Source: Bryobacteraceae bacterium
GTDB taxonomy: Bacteria > Acidobacteriota > Terriglobia > Bryobacterales > Bryobacteraceae
Direction of reading: 5' to 3'
Length of the DNA: 64,000 nucleotides
NCBI GenBank assembly: GCA_014860455.1
Contig: JACZJQ010000055.1
Coordinates: forward strand, 28,289-92,288
Made by a program: the position numbers and the translations under genes. The notes beneath the pieces are model-generated. The model was not told the origin of the DNA, did no database searches, and saw only the letters and a list, made by a program, of their open reading frames with translations. This document shows positions 53,557-63,281 of this stretch, one piece after another; positions within the stretch are counted from its first letter, which is position 1; every line of letters begins with the position of its first letter.

Positions 53557-54653
53557 TTCCGCGCGTTGTGTGACAGCCGGGTCCGGATGGCCGCGGCCGA
53601 ATCGAAGATGCTCTCGCGGCTGATGCCTGCGGCTTGATACATGGCGAAAATGTTCTCGTCCGGGGTTTCGGGCGAGATGGTGTGCGACGCGGCCAGGATG
53701 TAGCCGCCTCCGTCCGCTGTCATGCACTCGATGAGAGCTTCGGTCGTCCTGCGCACCTCGGCGGCACTGGCCCGCGGCAAGAGCTCCTGCGTGTCCACGC
53801 CGCCCATGAACGCCAGATGGGCGCCGAATTCACGCTTCAGTTCGAAAGCGTCCATGCCGGGGCAATTGGCCTGGACCGGGTTCAACACCTGAACGCCCAT
53901 ATCGATCAGGTCCGGGATGATGGGCCGCAACGCGCCGCAGCAGTGGTAGGCGACGGGCAGCGCATGCGCCTTGCCCACATCAATGACGCGTTGAAGGTGC
54001 GGGCGGACCAGGGCCCGCCAACTCGCCGGGCTCATCATGAGGCAGCGCTGCCCGGCGACGTCGTCGCCCGTCCAATACCAGTCGAGCGCGAACCGCCGGC
54101 AGGCCTCCTCTCCGAGGCGGATGGCGAAGTCGGCGCAGCGGCCGAACATCTCATTGGCGAGCCCGGCGTCGCCGGCCATGTCGGCCATGGCGTCTTCCAT
54201 GCCCCGCAACCGCCAGTACATTTCGAAAACGCACGGCGAAACGTCGCAGCCGATGAAGGAGTCGCCGGGATTCTCGACGACCGGTCTCATAAGGTCCAGC
54301 AACTCCTCAACCCGCTCGTACGGAAACTCGTAGGCGAGCACCTGCTCTCGCGACACCCCGGCAAGCGGGTAATGCGAAATCTGATTGAACGAGAACTGGC
54401 GGAACCAGGTGATGCCCCACCAATCGGTGTGCGTCTCGCCATCGAGATCGTGAACGATGCCCTCCATGGCATAGTTGTTGTTCACCCACGTCTGGCGGAC
54501 ATCGTTGCCCATCGCTTCGGACAGGGCGTGGACAGGAATCTCAAGCATCGCCGCGAGATGGCGCGCAGTGTCCGGGTGGAACCACATGAAGACGGGAACG
54601 CGGTCCACCGGCTGCCTGGCCAGCGCCGCCGCCACACGTTTTCTCGACGTCAT
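53553..54653 (-). CDS. Uroporphyrinogen-decarboxylase-family protein (methyltransferase-like)
   Basis: 366 residues. N-terminus SRKRVAAALARQPVDRVPV is typical of the URO-D superfamily, and AYHCCGALRPIIPDLIDMGVQVLNPVQ carries a His/Cys pair like the zinc site of MtaA/MtbA-type corrinoid:CoM methyltransferases. True HemE has different active-site residues, so a methyl transfer or demethylase role is more likely. It shares a CTAG stop overlap with the enolase-like gene. No corrinoid protein is nearby. Confidence 0.8.
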   Translation of the reverse strand: MTSRKRVAAALARQPVDRVPVFMWFHPDTARHLAAMLEIPVHALSEAMGNDVRQTWVNNNYAMEGIVHDLDGETHTDWWGITWFRQFSFNQISHYPLAGVSREQVLAYEFPYERVEELLDLMRPVVENPGDSFIGCDVSPCVFEMYWRLRGMEDAMADMAGDAGLANEMFGRCADFAIRLGEEACRRFALDWYWTGDDVAGQRCLMMSPASWRALVRPHLQRVIDVGKAHALPVAYHCCGALRPIIPDLIDMGVQVLNPVQANCPGMDAFELKREFGAHLAFMGGVDTQELLPRASAAEVRRTTEALIECMTADGGGYILAASHTISPETPDENIFAMYQAAGISRESIFDSAAAIRTRLSHNARN

Positions 54654-54660
54654 GGTTCCA

Positions 54661-57600
54661 TCAGAGAGCGCCCGCCGCGTCCGCCAGCAGCGCCTTAGCC
54701 TCGGTCAGGTAGCGGTTCAACTCCACCGCTTTGGTGAACGACGCCTTCGCCGCCGCGGTCTGTCCCAAGCCCAGTTGCCCGAGTCCGGTCACGTAGAATC
54801 CCATCGCCTGCCGCAACTGCCGCGACTGCGCCTCGCCGAACTTGGCGAAGAAATCGCGCCTCGGCGTCCTCGTCATCGCATCCTGCCCGGCGTTGACCAG
54901 TGCCTCGAACACCTGCTTGGCCCGCGCCTTTTCGCCGAGTTCGACCAGCGACATGCCGCGGTAATACAGCAGCACCGCGCCTGAATCCACCGTCGCCCGC
55001 GGATTATCTTCGGTGCCGATCAACGCCGCGGCCGACTCGCGATACGCCTTCGCCGCGTCGTCCTTCTTTCCCATCGCAGCAAGCGCCTTGCCTTCCCAGT
55101 AATGGACCTCCGGCGCCCGCGAGCCGCGGTAGCTGCGCGTGGTCTCCAGATTTTCCGGATACTCGATGGCCGCCTTGTACGACGCCAGCGCCCCTGCGTA
55201 ATCCTTCACCGCCATCTTCTTGTGGCCCTGATGAAGATTGGCGTCGGTCCAGGCGTCGGTCACCGAGAAGCGCGCCCCGCCTTCCCAGATATGGAAATGG
55301 CGGTTCTTCATGATCTCGATAGCGATGTCGTCCTGGCCTGCCAGCAGCCGCAGTTGCACTTCACGCGCTGCCGCGTCGTCGCGCTTGCGGACGTGTTCTT
55401 GGTTCTTGTCGATCACGGCCAGGCGCTTTTCCACCGGAGCCTGCGCCCACTCATACAGACGGTCGAGCTCGTAATACCAGAGCGCGTCGGCCGGATCGAT
55501 CGACAGCGCTTTTTCGAGCGCCGCCGTGGCCTGCGGGACGGTCTTTTCATCCGTGCTCCAGGCCACCGCCAGATTGCGATGCGCCAGCGCCATGTTGGGA
55601 TCGCGCTTCAGCGCCTCCTGCCACAACTTCACCGCCTCTGCCGGCTGACGGTCGTACAAATACAGCCCCATCAGATACGGCGGCCGCGGATCGGCCGGAT
55701 TTAACTCCATCGCCGCCTTCAACGCCGGCAGTGATTCCCTTTGCCACGGGAACACCAGGTCCAGGCCCATCTTCGCCGCGCGCTCGAAATGCGCCTTCGC
55801 CGTCGCCGCCTGATTCATCCGCAGCGCCAGCCATCCGCGGTAGTACGCCACCATCGGCGACTGCACGGGCATCTGGTCAAGCAACAACGTGGCCTCCTGG
55901 TTCATGCCGGCATTCAAGCAATCCACCACCAGTTCCAGCCCCTCGTCCGGGAACGCACTGAACGTCGGCACCAGCTCCCCCACATTCCTGAATCCCCGCG
56001 GATCAATCGGATCGATCGCCGCAATTCTCTGACGCGCCTCCCGCGCCTCGCCGCCGCGGCCCAGCCGCATCAGAATGGTCGATTTCAACGACAGCGCCCG
56101 CGTGTTCCATTGATTGGTCACCAGCGACCTATCCAGCAACTCCAGCGCCCGGTCCAGGTTGCCCTTCCACGACGCCATCTCGGCCAGTTGAAAATACGAT
56201 GCCGACTGCCACGCATACATCCACGCAGCCCTTTGCAGCGCGTCCTCGGCCTCCTTGTACCTCTCCTGCAGCTTCAACGTCAGCCCAAGGTAGTACAGCG
56301 ATTCGCCGTCCTTCGGCCGCGTGTGGTTGTACGTCAACCGCGCGACAGCCCGCCGCAGCAACTTCTCGGCATCGGCATACTTCGCTCTCTTGATGTAGAG
56401 GATGCCCAGCGCCGTGTTTGCCTTCACGTCGTCCGGATCCCGCTTCAGCGCCTCTTCGTAGTAAGGGTCCGGTTCCAGCGCCGGGCTGTGGAACTGCTCC
56501 AGCCTCTGCGCCGCCAGCGTCAATTCCTCCACCGTCTTGAACCTCTCCGCTGGACCCGGAGGCACAACCACCTTCGGCTGCGGCTCCGGCTTCAACGTTT
56601 CAGCAGTATAGGAAACCAGTTCTCGGCCGCCGAACAACAGCGCCGCCTTTACGTCATCCTGCTTCGTCCCGGCCGGCAACGCGATCTCTTCCAACAGCGG
56701 ACTGGCCGGATCGAAGTCGGCGACCTTCGACCACACTTCTTTGCCAGCCACCGTCACCACCGCCTTGGCCTGTTTGCGGATCGACGTCGTGTAGAATCCG
56801 GCCTTTGCCTTGCCGTCCTTGATCTCCAGGTTCACCGCCGCCTCCGTCGTCGCTCCCTTCGCGCCGCCGATACCGCGGAACGGATACCAGTACTGCTTCA
56901 CCGACTTCGCTTCATAGGGCTGCATCCATGAATAGTCGGGCTGATTGTCCGACCACGCGCCCACCATCAACTCCAGATACGGCCCGTCCGTATCGCTCAA
57001 AACGTTGTCCCACATCCGCCCCGACGGCCCCGTCCCCCACGTGAAGAACTTCTTGCCCGGCACCTGGTGATGGTCGGCAACATGCATCGTGCCCGCCTGC
57101 TTGCCGTGATCATAGCCGGCAATGAAATCCTCTTCGTCGTTCACGCAGAACATCGAGATCGAACTCGGATGGTTCTTCCACCAGCTTGCGTCCACGCCTT
57201 TGCGGAAATCGATGCCGTTGTAGACCGAATCGGCGACCGGCCACTTCGCGTACTCGCGTTTGGCGTGCTGGGTCACCCACTGCGTCTTCGGCGGGAAGAT
57301 GATCTGGTAGTCGTTGTTGGTGTGCACGGCGACGTTGGCGAAATACAGCAGCGAATTCGCGAGCGGCGTTGTGTTCAGCGCCGTCACCGTCGCCTCCAGC
57401 ACCGACGACCCCGGCCTCAGCGTCAGCCCGATCGCCCACCGCATCCGGTCGCGAATCTCCATCTCGCCCACCCACACCGTCTTCGACCCGTCCTTGCCCG
57501 TCTCAGCCTTATACAGCGCGGGCTGGAAGCTCGACGTCCGGTGATGATGTGGCAGATTCCATTCAACGCCGCCCGAGATCCACGCCCCCAGCATGCCGAT

Positions 57601-57975
57601 CAGCGCCGGCTTCACCACCGATTGCTTGTAGAAAAAGTTGTAGCCGTTCGTTTTGTCCACGGCCTCCCATATGCGCCCGCCGATCTCCGGCATCACGCAC
57701 ACCTTGATGTACTCGTTCTCCAGGCACACCAGCTTGTAGGTCTTGTCCGTCTTCTTTTCGGTCAGCGTGTCGTACATCGGCGACGGATAGATGTAGCCCT
57801 TCGCGCCCTGATACGTCCGGCCCGTGTAGAAGAACGGGTTGCGGTCCGGCGGTCCCGCCGGGTAGGTGGGGATCACGGTGTCGATCTCTTTCACGGTCAC
57901 GCGCTCGGGCGCCGCCGGGGGCGTCTGCGCAAGCATCGGAATCAAGGCGAGGATCAAAATGAGGATGCGGGACAT
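54661..57975 (-). CDS. Secreted DUF5107 protein with TPR array
   Basis: 1104 residues: signal peptide (1-16), then a DUF5107 domain (about 25-365) with [37 protein letters not shown] and [16 protein letters not shown], a galactose-mutarotase-like fold. A beta linker follows, then an extended TPR array (about 500-1100; e.g. [40 protein letters not shown]). It probably binds or tailors sugars in the envelope, with TPRs for partner binding; no activity is known. Upstream gene 8 bp away on the same strand is the URO-D-family gene. Confidence 0.83.
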   Translation of the reverse strand: MSRILILILALIPMLAQTPPAAPERVTVKEIDTVIPTYPAGPPDRNPFFYTGRTYQGAKGYIYPSPMYDTLTEKKTDKTYKLVCLENEYIKVCVMPEIGGRIWEAVDKTNGYNFFYKQSVVKPALIGMLGAWISGGVEWNLPHHHRTSSFQPALYKAETGKDGSKTVWVGEMEIRDRMRWAIGLTLRPGSSVLEATVTALNTTPLANSLLYFANVAVHTNNDYQIIFPPKTQWVTQHAKREYAKWPVADSVYNGIDFRKGVDASWWKNHPSSISMFCVNDEEDFIAGYDHGKQAGTMHVADHHQVPGKKFFTWGTGPSGRMWDNVLSDTDGPYLELMVGAWSDNQPDYSWMQPYEAKSVKQYWYPFRGIGGAKGATTEAAVNLEIKDGKAKAGFYTTSIRKQAKAVVTVAGKEVWSKVADFDPASPLLEEIALPAGTKQDDVKAALLFGGRELVSYTAETLKPEPQPKVVVPPGPAERFKTVEELTLAAQRLEQFHSPALEPDPYYEEALKRDPDDVKANTALGILYIKRAKYADAEKLLRRAVARLTYNHTRPKDGESLYYLGLTLKLQERYKEAEDALQRAAWMYAWQSASYFQLAEMASWKGNLDRALELLDRSLVTNQWNTRALSLKSTILMRLGRGGEAREARQRIAAIDPIDPRGFRNVGELVPTFSAFPDEGLELVVDCLNAGMNQEATLLLDQMPVQSPMVAYYRGWLALRMNQAATAKAHFERAAKMGLDLVFPWQRESLPALKAAMELNPADPRPPYLMGLYLYDRQPAEAVKLWQEALKRDPNMALAHRNLAVAWSTDEKTVPQATAALEKALSIDPADALWYYELDRLYEWAQAPVEKRLAVIDKNQEHVRKRDDAAAREVQLRLLAGQDDIAIEIMKNRHFHIWEGGARFSVTDAWTDANLHQGHKKMAVKDYAGALASYKAAIEYPENLETTRSYRGSRAPEVHYWEGKALAAMGKKDDAAKAYRESAAALIGTEDNPRATVDSGAVLLYYRGMSLVELGEKARAKQVFEALVNAGQDAMTRTPRRDFFAKFGEAQSRQLRQAMGFYVTGLGQLGLGQTAAAKASFTKAVELNRYLTEAKALLADAAGAL

Positions 57976-58080
57976 AGGTCTTTCCTTGGCTCAGAGCATA
58001 TCAACATGCGGCCGCCATTTGGGATGGCCGAATCCGCAATCGGCAAACGCGCCCGCCGCGTCCGTTATCATTTAGACAGG

Positions 58081-59187
58081 ATGATCAATGTTGGTTTCAT
58101 CGGTTGGCGCGGCATGGTCGGATCCGTGCTGCTGCAGCGTATGCGTGAAGAGTCGGATTTCGAAGGCATCGAGTCCGTCTTCTTCACCACTTCGAACGTC
58201 GGCGGCCAAGCTCCGCCCGAAGCCGGTACCGGCGCCACTCTGCTCGACGCCTACGACCTGAAGGCGCTTGCCGCCTGCCAGGTCCTCGTCTCCTGCCAGG
58301 GCGGCGACTACACCGGCAAGGTCTATGGCGATCTCCTCAAAAGCGGCTGGAGGGGTTACTGGATCGACGCCGCATCAACGCTGCGCATGGCCGATGACGC
58401 GGTCATAATCCTCGACCCAGTGAATCGCGGCGTCATCGACGCTGCCCTGCAAAACGGCATCAAGACGTACGTCGGCGGCAACTGTACGGTCAGCCTCATG
58501 CTCATGGCTCTCGGCGGGCTGTTCCGCGAAGGTCTGGTCGAATGGGTTTCGTCGATGACCTATCAGGCCGCGTCCGGTGCCGGCGCGGCCAAGATGCTTG
58601 AACTCATGGCCCAGATGGACCGCCTCACCTCGGCCGCCAAGTCCGCTCCGAAGTCCGATGCCCTCACCGTCGAAACCGCCGTCACCGCCATGCAGCGCTC
58701 CGCCGAGATGCCCACCGCCGAATTCGGCGCGCCGCTCGCCGGCAGCCTGCTGGCCTGGATCGACAAGGAAATGCCCGCCGGCCAGACCCGCGAAGAATGG
58801 AAGGGCGAGACCGAGACCAACAAGATCCTCGGCACGTCGAAGACGATCCCCGTTGACGGCATCTGCGTCCGCATCGGCACCCTGCGCTGCCACAGCCAGG
58901 CCATCACCGTGAAACTCACCAAGGACGTGCCCATGGCCGACGTCGAGTCGATCCTGGCCTCCACGACGCCCTGGACCAAGGTTGTCCCGAATAACAAGCA
59001 GGACACGATTATCGACCTGACACCCACCGCCGTCACCGGCACGCTCACCGTGCCCGTCGGCCGCCTGCACAAGCTCCGCATGGGCCCCGAATACCTCGGC
59101 GCATTCACCGTCGGCGACCAGCTCTTGTGGGGCGCCGCCGAACCCCTGCGCCGCATGGTTCGCATCCTTCGCGAACACCTCGGCTAA
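58081..59187 (+). CDS. asd: Aspartate-semialdehyde dehydrogenase
   Basis: 368 residues, E. coli-like (367). NADP loop [13 protein letters not shown]; catalytic GGNCTVSLM with Cys135, the same position as E. coli; later [19 protein letters not shown]. It makes aspartate semialdehyde for lysine/diaminopimelate, methionine and threonine. Monocistronic; divergent from the DUF5107 gene with 105 bp between starts. The Shine-Dalgarno is weak (ACAGG). Confidence 0.95.
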   Translation: MINVGFIGWRGMVGSVLLQRMREESDFEGIESVFFTTSNVGGQAPPEAGTGATLLDAYDLKALAACQVLVSCQGGDYTGKVYGDLLKSGWRGYWIDAASTLRMADDAVIILDPVNRGVIDAALQNGIKTYVGGNCTVSLMLMALGGLFREGLVEWVSSMTYQAASGAGAAKMLELMAQMDRLTSAAKSAPKSDALTVETAVTAMQRSAEMPTAEFGAPLAGSLLAWIDKEMPAGQTREEWKGETETNKILGTSKTIPVDGICVRIGTLRCHSQAITVKLTKDVPMADVESILASTTPWTKVVPNNKQDTIIDLTPTAVTGTLTVPVGRLHKLRMGPEYLGAFTVGDQLLWGAAEPLRRMVRILREHLG

Positions 59188-59209
59188 TCACTCGCTCAAA
59201 TCGTGGAGC

Positions 59210-59229
59210 CGCGGCCGCCGGAGGCCGCG
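59210..59229. terminator. Short GC hairpin after asd
   Basis: CGCGGCC (59210-59216) pairs with GGCCGCG (59223-59229) around a six-base loop, 22 bases after the asd stop. It could limit read-through into the toxin-antitoxin genes. No U tract follows. Confidence 0.35.
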
Positions 59230-59266
59230 ATCGCAGAGAGCGGGCGCCCCATCTGCCTTCTTGATC

Positions 59267-59285
59267 TGTACAGGTTTCCTGTACA
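59267..59285 (+). promoter_or_regulatory. TGTACA-type palindromic operator and promoter of yefM-yoeB
   Basis: TGTACAGG-TTT-CCTGTACA is a perfect 8-bp inverted repeat. TTGATC (59261-59266) and TACAAT (59282-59287) flank and overlap it as plausible -35 and -10 boxes, 15 bases apart. In E. coli the YefM-YoeB complex binds TGTACA palindromes in its own promoter, so this should be the autorepression site. The antitoxin ATG is 20 bases further on. Confidence 0.75.
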
Positions 59286-59304
59286 ATACACGCAGAGGCC
59301 CGGC

Positions 59305-59592
59305 ATGCCCGTCGAAACAACCTACACCCAGCTCCGCCAGGAACTCGCATCCTTCCTCGACCGCGTCACCGCCGATCAGGAAGTCGTCGTCGTGCGCCGC
59401 CGCAACGCCCCCGACGTCGCCATCGTCTCGGCCTCCGAACTCGCCGGCCTGATGGAAACCGCCCACCTGCTCCGCTCGCCCCGCAACGCCAAACGCCTCC
59501 TCGCCTCGCTCAATCGCGCCAAGGCTTCAACCGGCGAGCCTTCCACGCCTTCCACCCTCCGTCGGAAGCTCAAACTTGAAACCACTGGCTAA
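59305..59592 (+). CDS. yefM: YefM/Phd-family antitoxin
   Basis: 95 residues. N-terminal DNA-binding fold VETTYTQLRQELASFLDRVTADQEVVVVRRRNAPDVAIVSASELAGLMETAHLLRSPRNAKRLL; the C-terminal tail (about 70-95) should wrap the toxin. ATG at 59305, with the operator just upstream. It overlaps the toxin gene by 17 bases. Confidence 0.92.
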   Translation: MPVETTYTQLRQELASFLDRVTADQEVVVVRRRNAPDVAIVSASELAGLMETAHLLRSPRNAKRLLASLNRAKASTGEPSTPSTLRRKLKLETTG

Positions 59593-59848
59593 ACGCGACT
59601 GCGTCTTCCAGCCCGAATTCCTAGCCGACCTCCGCTACTGGGTCAAAGAGGACCGCCGCACCGCCCTCCGAGTCATGGATCTCGTCGAAGCCATCCTCCG
59701 CGATCCCTTCAACGGCCCCGGCAAGCCCGAAGCGCTGCGCTTCGACCTCGCCGGCTGCTGGTCGCGCCGCATCACCCAGGAACACCGCCTCGTCTACCGC
59801 GTCACCGCCCACCGCATCGACTTCCTCATCGCCCGTTACCACTATTAA
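59576..59848 (+). CDS. yoeB: YoeB-type mRNA-cleaving toxin
   Basis: 90 residues from a TTG start inside the antitoxin gene. It closely follows YoeB: DLRYWVKEDRRTALRVMDLVEAILRDPFNGPGKPEALRFDLAGCWSRRITQEHRLVYRV, ending ARYHY. Expected active-site residues (Glu in GKPE, Arg in EHR, His in YHY) are intact, so it is probably active. It cleaves ribosome-bound mRNA. The stop shares TTAA with the convergent sulfatase gene. Confidence 0.93.
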   Translation: MKPLAKRDCVFQPEFLADLRYWVKEDRRTALRVMDLVEAILRDPFNGPGKPEALRFDLAGCWSRRITQEHRLVYRVTAHRIDFLIARYHY

Positions 59849-61245
59849 GCTGGGTCCACCCACGGCCGCGTCCCATCCCACTCGTTCATCGCCTTCAGCC
59901 ACGCGGCATGTCTCCCGCGCAACCGCGCCAACTCCTCCGCACCAGACGCCGCACCCGCAAGGTTCCGCTCCTCCAACGAGTCCACCTGCAAGTCGTACAA
60001 CTCCTCCTCCGGCGGTCTGTTGTTGATGTACTTTGTGTACTTCCACCGCGCGTCCCGCACACCCTCGGTCTGCGGGATCCACGCATGCGGGAAATTGTGT
60101 TCGTAGAAGAACTCGCTCCGCCACGCCTCCCGGCTACCCCTCAGCGCCGGAATCAGACTCCGGCCCTGCATTCGCTCGCCGCCGCCCACGCCCGCCATGT
60201 CCAGCAGCGTTGGCGCGATGTCGATATTCAACGCCATCTGGCGCGTCCGCATCCCCCGCATCCGCGTCGTGCGCGGATCGTTCACGATCAGCGGCGTCCG
60301 GATCGACTCCTCATGCATGAACCACTTCCCCGCCAACCCGTGCTCGTTCAGGTAGAACCCGTTGTCGCCTGTGTAGACGATCACCGTGTTCTCCCTCAGC
60401 CCCCTCGCCTCCAGCGCCTTCAACATGTCGCCCACCGCCCGGTCCACACCCGTCACCAGCCTGTAGTACGACTTCACTGACTCCTGATACAGCCCCGGCG
60501 TGCCGAACCGCACCGCCCACCGCTTCCTCGCCTCGCTTCTTTGCACACTCAGCGGCAGCATCGAAATGTACTTCGGATCCGCCGTCTTCGGCAGCGGAAT
60601 CGTCAAATCCCTATACAGCCCCTCGTCGCGCGGATCGTAGAGGAACTGCCGCGGATCGTCGTCCTCCACATGCGGCGCCTTGAAACTCACCGACAAACAG
60701 AACGGATCATCCGCCTTCGCCGTGTCGATAAACTCCACCGCCTGCTCAGACATGATCTGCGTCAGGTGCGGTCCCGGTTCGCCCTTCGGAAAATACCTCC
60801 CCTGCCCCCTGAAGCCGCGCCAGTAGTCATACCGGTTTTCCGGCAGTGTCCCGCCGTCCAGGCCATACTTTCCGATGAACCCGGTCCTGTAGCCCGCCTT
60901 GCCCAGCAGCGCCGGATACGTACGGTCGAACTGCTCGTCATTGAACTGCTGGTTGAATGCCAGGATGCCGTGCTTGCGCGCATAGAGCCCGCTGAAGAAG
61001 CTGGCCCGGCTCGTCACGCAAATCGCCGTCGTCACGAAGTTGTTCTCAAACGTCACGCCGCTCCGTGACAGCCCGTCGATATTCGGCGTCTGGATCGTCC
61101 GGTTGCCCATGCACCCCAACGCATCCCATCTGTGGTCGTCGCCCAGCAGGAACAACAGATTCGGCCGCTTGGCCTGCCCGCGCAGGATGCCCGCCGCCGC
61201 CGTGCCTAGAAACGCTCTCCGTGTCGTTGCCATGGCTGCCATCAT
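59845..61245 (-). CDS. Secreted sulfatase with atypical CxTSR motif
   Basis: 466 residues. Tat-like signal (TTRRAFLGTAAAGILRG). Metal site LLGDDHRWDALG (Asp36-Asp37), the modified-Cys region CVTSRASFFSG (Cys76), and GDNGFYLNEHGLAGKWFMHEESIRTPL. Formylglycine enzymes usually recognise C-x-[PA]-x-R; here Thr78 replaces Pro/Ala. ATG at 61245 has GGGA seven bases upstream; 61233 is an alternative. It should release sulfate from a polysaccharide. No formylglycine-generating enzyme is in the window. Confidence 0.88.
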   Translation of the reverse strand: MMAAMATTRRAFLGTAAAGILRGQAKRPNLLFLLGDDHRWDALGCMGNRTIQTPNIDGLSRSGVTFENNFVTTAICVTSRASFFSGLYARKHGILAFNQQFNDEQFDRTYPALLGKAGYRTGFIGKYGLDGGTLPENRYDYWRGFRGQGRYFPKGEPGPHLTQIMSEQAVEFIDTAKADDPFCLSVSFKAPHVEDDDPRQFLYDPRDEGLYRDLTIPLPKTADPKYISMLPLSVQRSEARKRWAVRFGTPGLYQESVKSYYRLVTGVDRAVGDMLKALEARGLRENTVIVYTGDNGFYLNEHGLAGKWFMHEESIRTPLIVNDPRTTRMRGMRTRQMALNIDIAPTLLDMAGVGGGERMQGRSLIPALRGSREAWRSEFFYEHNFPHAWIPQTEGVRDARWKYTKYINNRPPEEELYDLQVDSLEERNLAGAASGAEELARLRGRHAAWLKAMNEWDGTRPWVDPA

Positions 61246-61291
61246 AGTTCAATCCCGTTGCGATTAGACTGATACCCAGGACCCATCCTCC

Positions 61292-62533
61292 ATGAACCGC
61301 CGTACCCTCATCGCATCCAGCCTCTTCGGCATCGCCGCAGCGCCTCGCACAGCCGCCCGCGCTCTTCCGCCGCAATCGTTGCTCGCCGCCGACGCCGACA
61401 AGTACTGGGGCCAGGTCCGCAAGGAGCAGTTCCTTCTGCCAGACTGGCGGCACTTCCTCAACAACGGCAGCCTTGGCGTCGCGCCCCGCCCCGTCATCGA
61501 CGCCGTGTTCGACTTTGAACGCACCGGTGACGCCCGCAGCGGCGAGGACTACCCCCGCTGGGGCTACGAAACCCTCGCTGAAGAACGCACCGAACTCGCT
61601 GCCTTCCTCGGCTGCAAAGAGGACTCGCTCGCCATCACCCATTGCGCCACCGAGTCCATGTCCATGATCGCCGCCGGACTCGATCTCAAAGCCGGCGACG
61701 AAGTCCTCATCACCAACGAAGAACATCCCAGCGGCAAGGCGCCCTGGCATCGCCGTGCCCAGCGCGACGGGGTTACAGTCCGCGAGGTCACGATCCCCCA
61801 CCCGCCCAAATCCTCCTCGCAACTCGCCGATCTGCTCATCTCTGCCATCGGCTCCCGCACCCGCGTCCTCAGCTTCAGCGGCATCCTCACCGGCACCGGC
61901 GTCATCATGCCCATGCGCCAGATCTGCGACGCCGCCCGCGCCAAAGGCGTCATCACGGTCATCGACGGCGCCCACGTCAACGGCCAGATCCCCTGCCGTC
62001 TCGACGACACCGGCTGCGACTATTACGCCGGCAGCCCCCATAAGTGGATGTTCGCCCCGGCCGGCTCCGGCATCCTCTATATCCGCGAAGAGAACCTCGA
62101 CCGTCTCTGGCCCACAATCGTCACCGGCGGCTGGGACGACAAATCCGCCAAGGCCGCCCGCTTCATGAGAATCGGCACCAACAACCGCGCCATCGTCACC
62201 GGCCTCATCGCCGGCCTGCGCTTCCTCAATCAGCTCGGACCTGAGAACGTCTACTCGCGCATCCACTCCCTCGCCCGCCGCACCTACTCGCTCGCCGCCG
62301 CGCGTCCTTATCTCGAACATGTCAGTTCCGCCGACCCGTCCCTCTACGGCTGCCTCGTCACCATCGGCTTCCGTGGCGCCAAGCTCGACGAACTCTGGCG
62401 CAAGGCGCGCGAGCGCAAGATCTGGGTCTACGGTTCGGCCCGACTCCGCCTTTCGCACCACATCCATACCCGCCCCGAGGACATCGACGCATTCTTCGCC
62501 CTCACCGACGAACTGCTCGGCGGCAAAGCGTAA
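61292..62533 (+). CDS. Exported class V aminotransferase-fold PLP protein
   Basis: 413 residues: signal peptide with RR (MNRRTLIASSLFGIAAAP), then a class V PLP fold. The cofactor Lys lies in YYAGSPHKWMFAPAGSG; other cofactor contacts are HCATESMSM, IDGAHVNGQ and the phosphate region. Closest to isopenicillin-N-epimerase-like or cysteine-desulfurase-like proteins. An exported PLP enzyme must get its cofactor before Tat export, which fits the RR. The reaction is unknown. Divergent from the sulfatase by 46 bp. Confidence 0.82.
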   Translation: MNRRTLIASSLFGIAAAPRTAARALPPQSLLAADADKYWGQVRKEQFLLPDWRHFLNNGSLGVAPRPVIDAVFDFERTGDARSGEDYPRWGYETLAEERTELAAFLGCKEDSLAITHCATESMSMIAAGLDLKAGDEVLITNEEHPSGKAPWHRRAQRDGVTVREVTIPHPPKSSSQLADLLISAIGSRTRVLSFSGILTGTGVIMPMRQICDAARAKGVITVIDGAHVNGQIPCRLDDTGCDYYAGSPHKWMFAPAGSGILYIREENLDRLWPTIVTGGWDDKSAKAARFMRIGTNNRAIVTGLIAGLRFLNQLGPENVYSRIHSLARRTYSLAAARPYLEHVSSADPSLYGCLVTIGFRGAKLDELWRKARERKIWVYGSARLRLSHHIHTRPEDIDAFFALTDELLGGKA

Positions 62534-62573
62534 GGCCCTGTTTCGTTCCTGATCCGCCCGTTATAGTGGGAGC

Positions 62574-63281
62574 GTGGCTGAGACTGTCTTCGCCGCCCGC
62601 AGCATCACGAAGGTCTACGACATGGGAGAGGTGAGTGTCCAGGCCCTCCGGGGCGTGGACTTCGACCTCTTCGCCAACGAGCTCGTCGTGCTTCTCGGCC
62701 CTTCCGGTTCAGGTAAATCGACACTGCTCAACATCCTCGGAGGCCTCGACCGCCCCACCTCTGGCTCAGTCAACTTCCGTGGACGCGACCTCAGCACGGC
62801 CGGCGATTCTGAATTGACGCAGTACCGCCGGTTCGAGGTTGGCTTTGTCTTTCAGTTCTACAACCTGATCCCGAGCCTGACTGCCCGCGAGAACGTCGCC
62901 ATCGTGACTGAAATCTCGCGTGCGCCAATGAAACCGGAAGACGCGCTTGCACTCGTCGGACTCCACGATCGCCTCGACCACTTCCCCTCCCAGCTCTCCG
63001 GCGGACAACAGCAGCGCGTCGCCATCGCGCGGGCTATTGCAAAAAACCCTGGCGTGCTGCTCTGCGACGAGCCCACCGGCGCGTTGGACTCCGCCACTGG
63101 CATCCTCGTGCTCGAGGCCATCGAGCGCGTCAACCGCGAACTGGGCACCTCCACGGCCGTCATCACGCACAACGCCGACATCGCCGCCATGGCCGACCGC
63201 GTTATCCACCTCAGCGACGGCCTCATCTCAAACATCGAGGCTAATGCGGCAAAAAAGAGCCCCCGGGAGATCCACTGGTGA
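62574..63281 (+). CDS. ABC transporter ATP-binding protein (MacB/LolD type)
   Basis: 235 residues. Walker [10 protein letters not shown] loop [17 protein letters not shown], signature LSGGQQQR, Walker [13 protein letters not shown] and switch His in ITHNAD. The [11 protein letters not shown] form is that of the MacB/LolD/FtsE branch, which drives lipoprotein or mechanical export rather than import. GTG start; the stop overlaps the permease start in GTGA. Confidence 0.93.
   Translation: MAETVFAARSITKVYDMGEVSVQALRGVDFDLFANELVVLLGPSGSGKSTLLNILGGLDRPTSGSVNFRGRDLSTAGDSELTQYRRFEVGFVFQFYNLIPSLTARENVAIVTEISRAPMKPEDALALVGLHDRLDHFPSQLSGGQQQRVAIARAIAKNPGVLLCDEPTGALDSATGILVLEAIERVNRELGTSTAVITHNADIAAMADRVIHLSDGLISNIEANAAKKSPREIHW

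Noticed and set aside
61046..62467. A 473-codon minus-strand frame antisense to the aminotransferase-fold gene
   Set aside because: Gly/Ala/Asp/Glu-biased shadow of the well-supported class V PLP protein.
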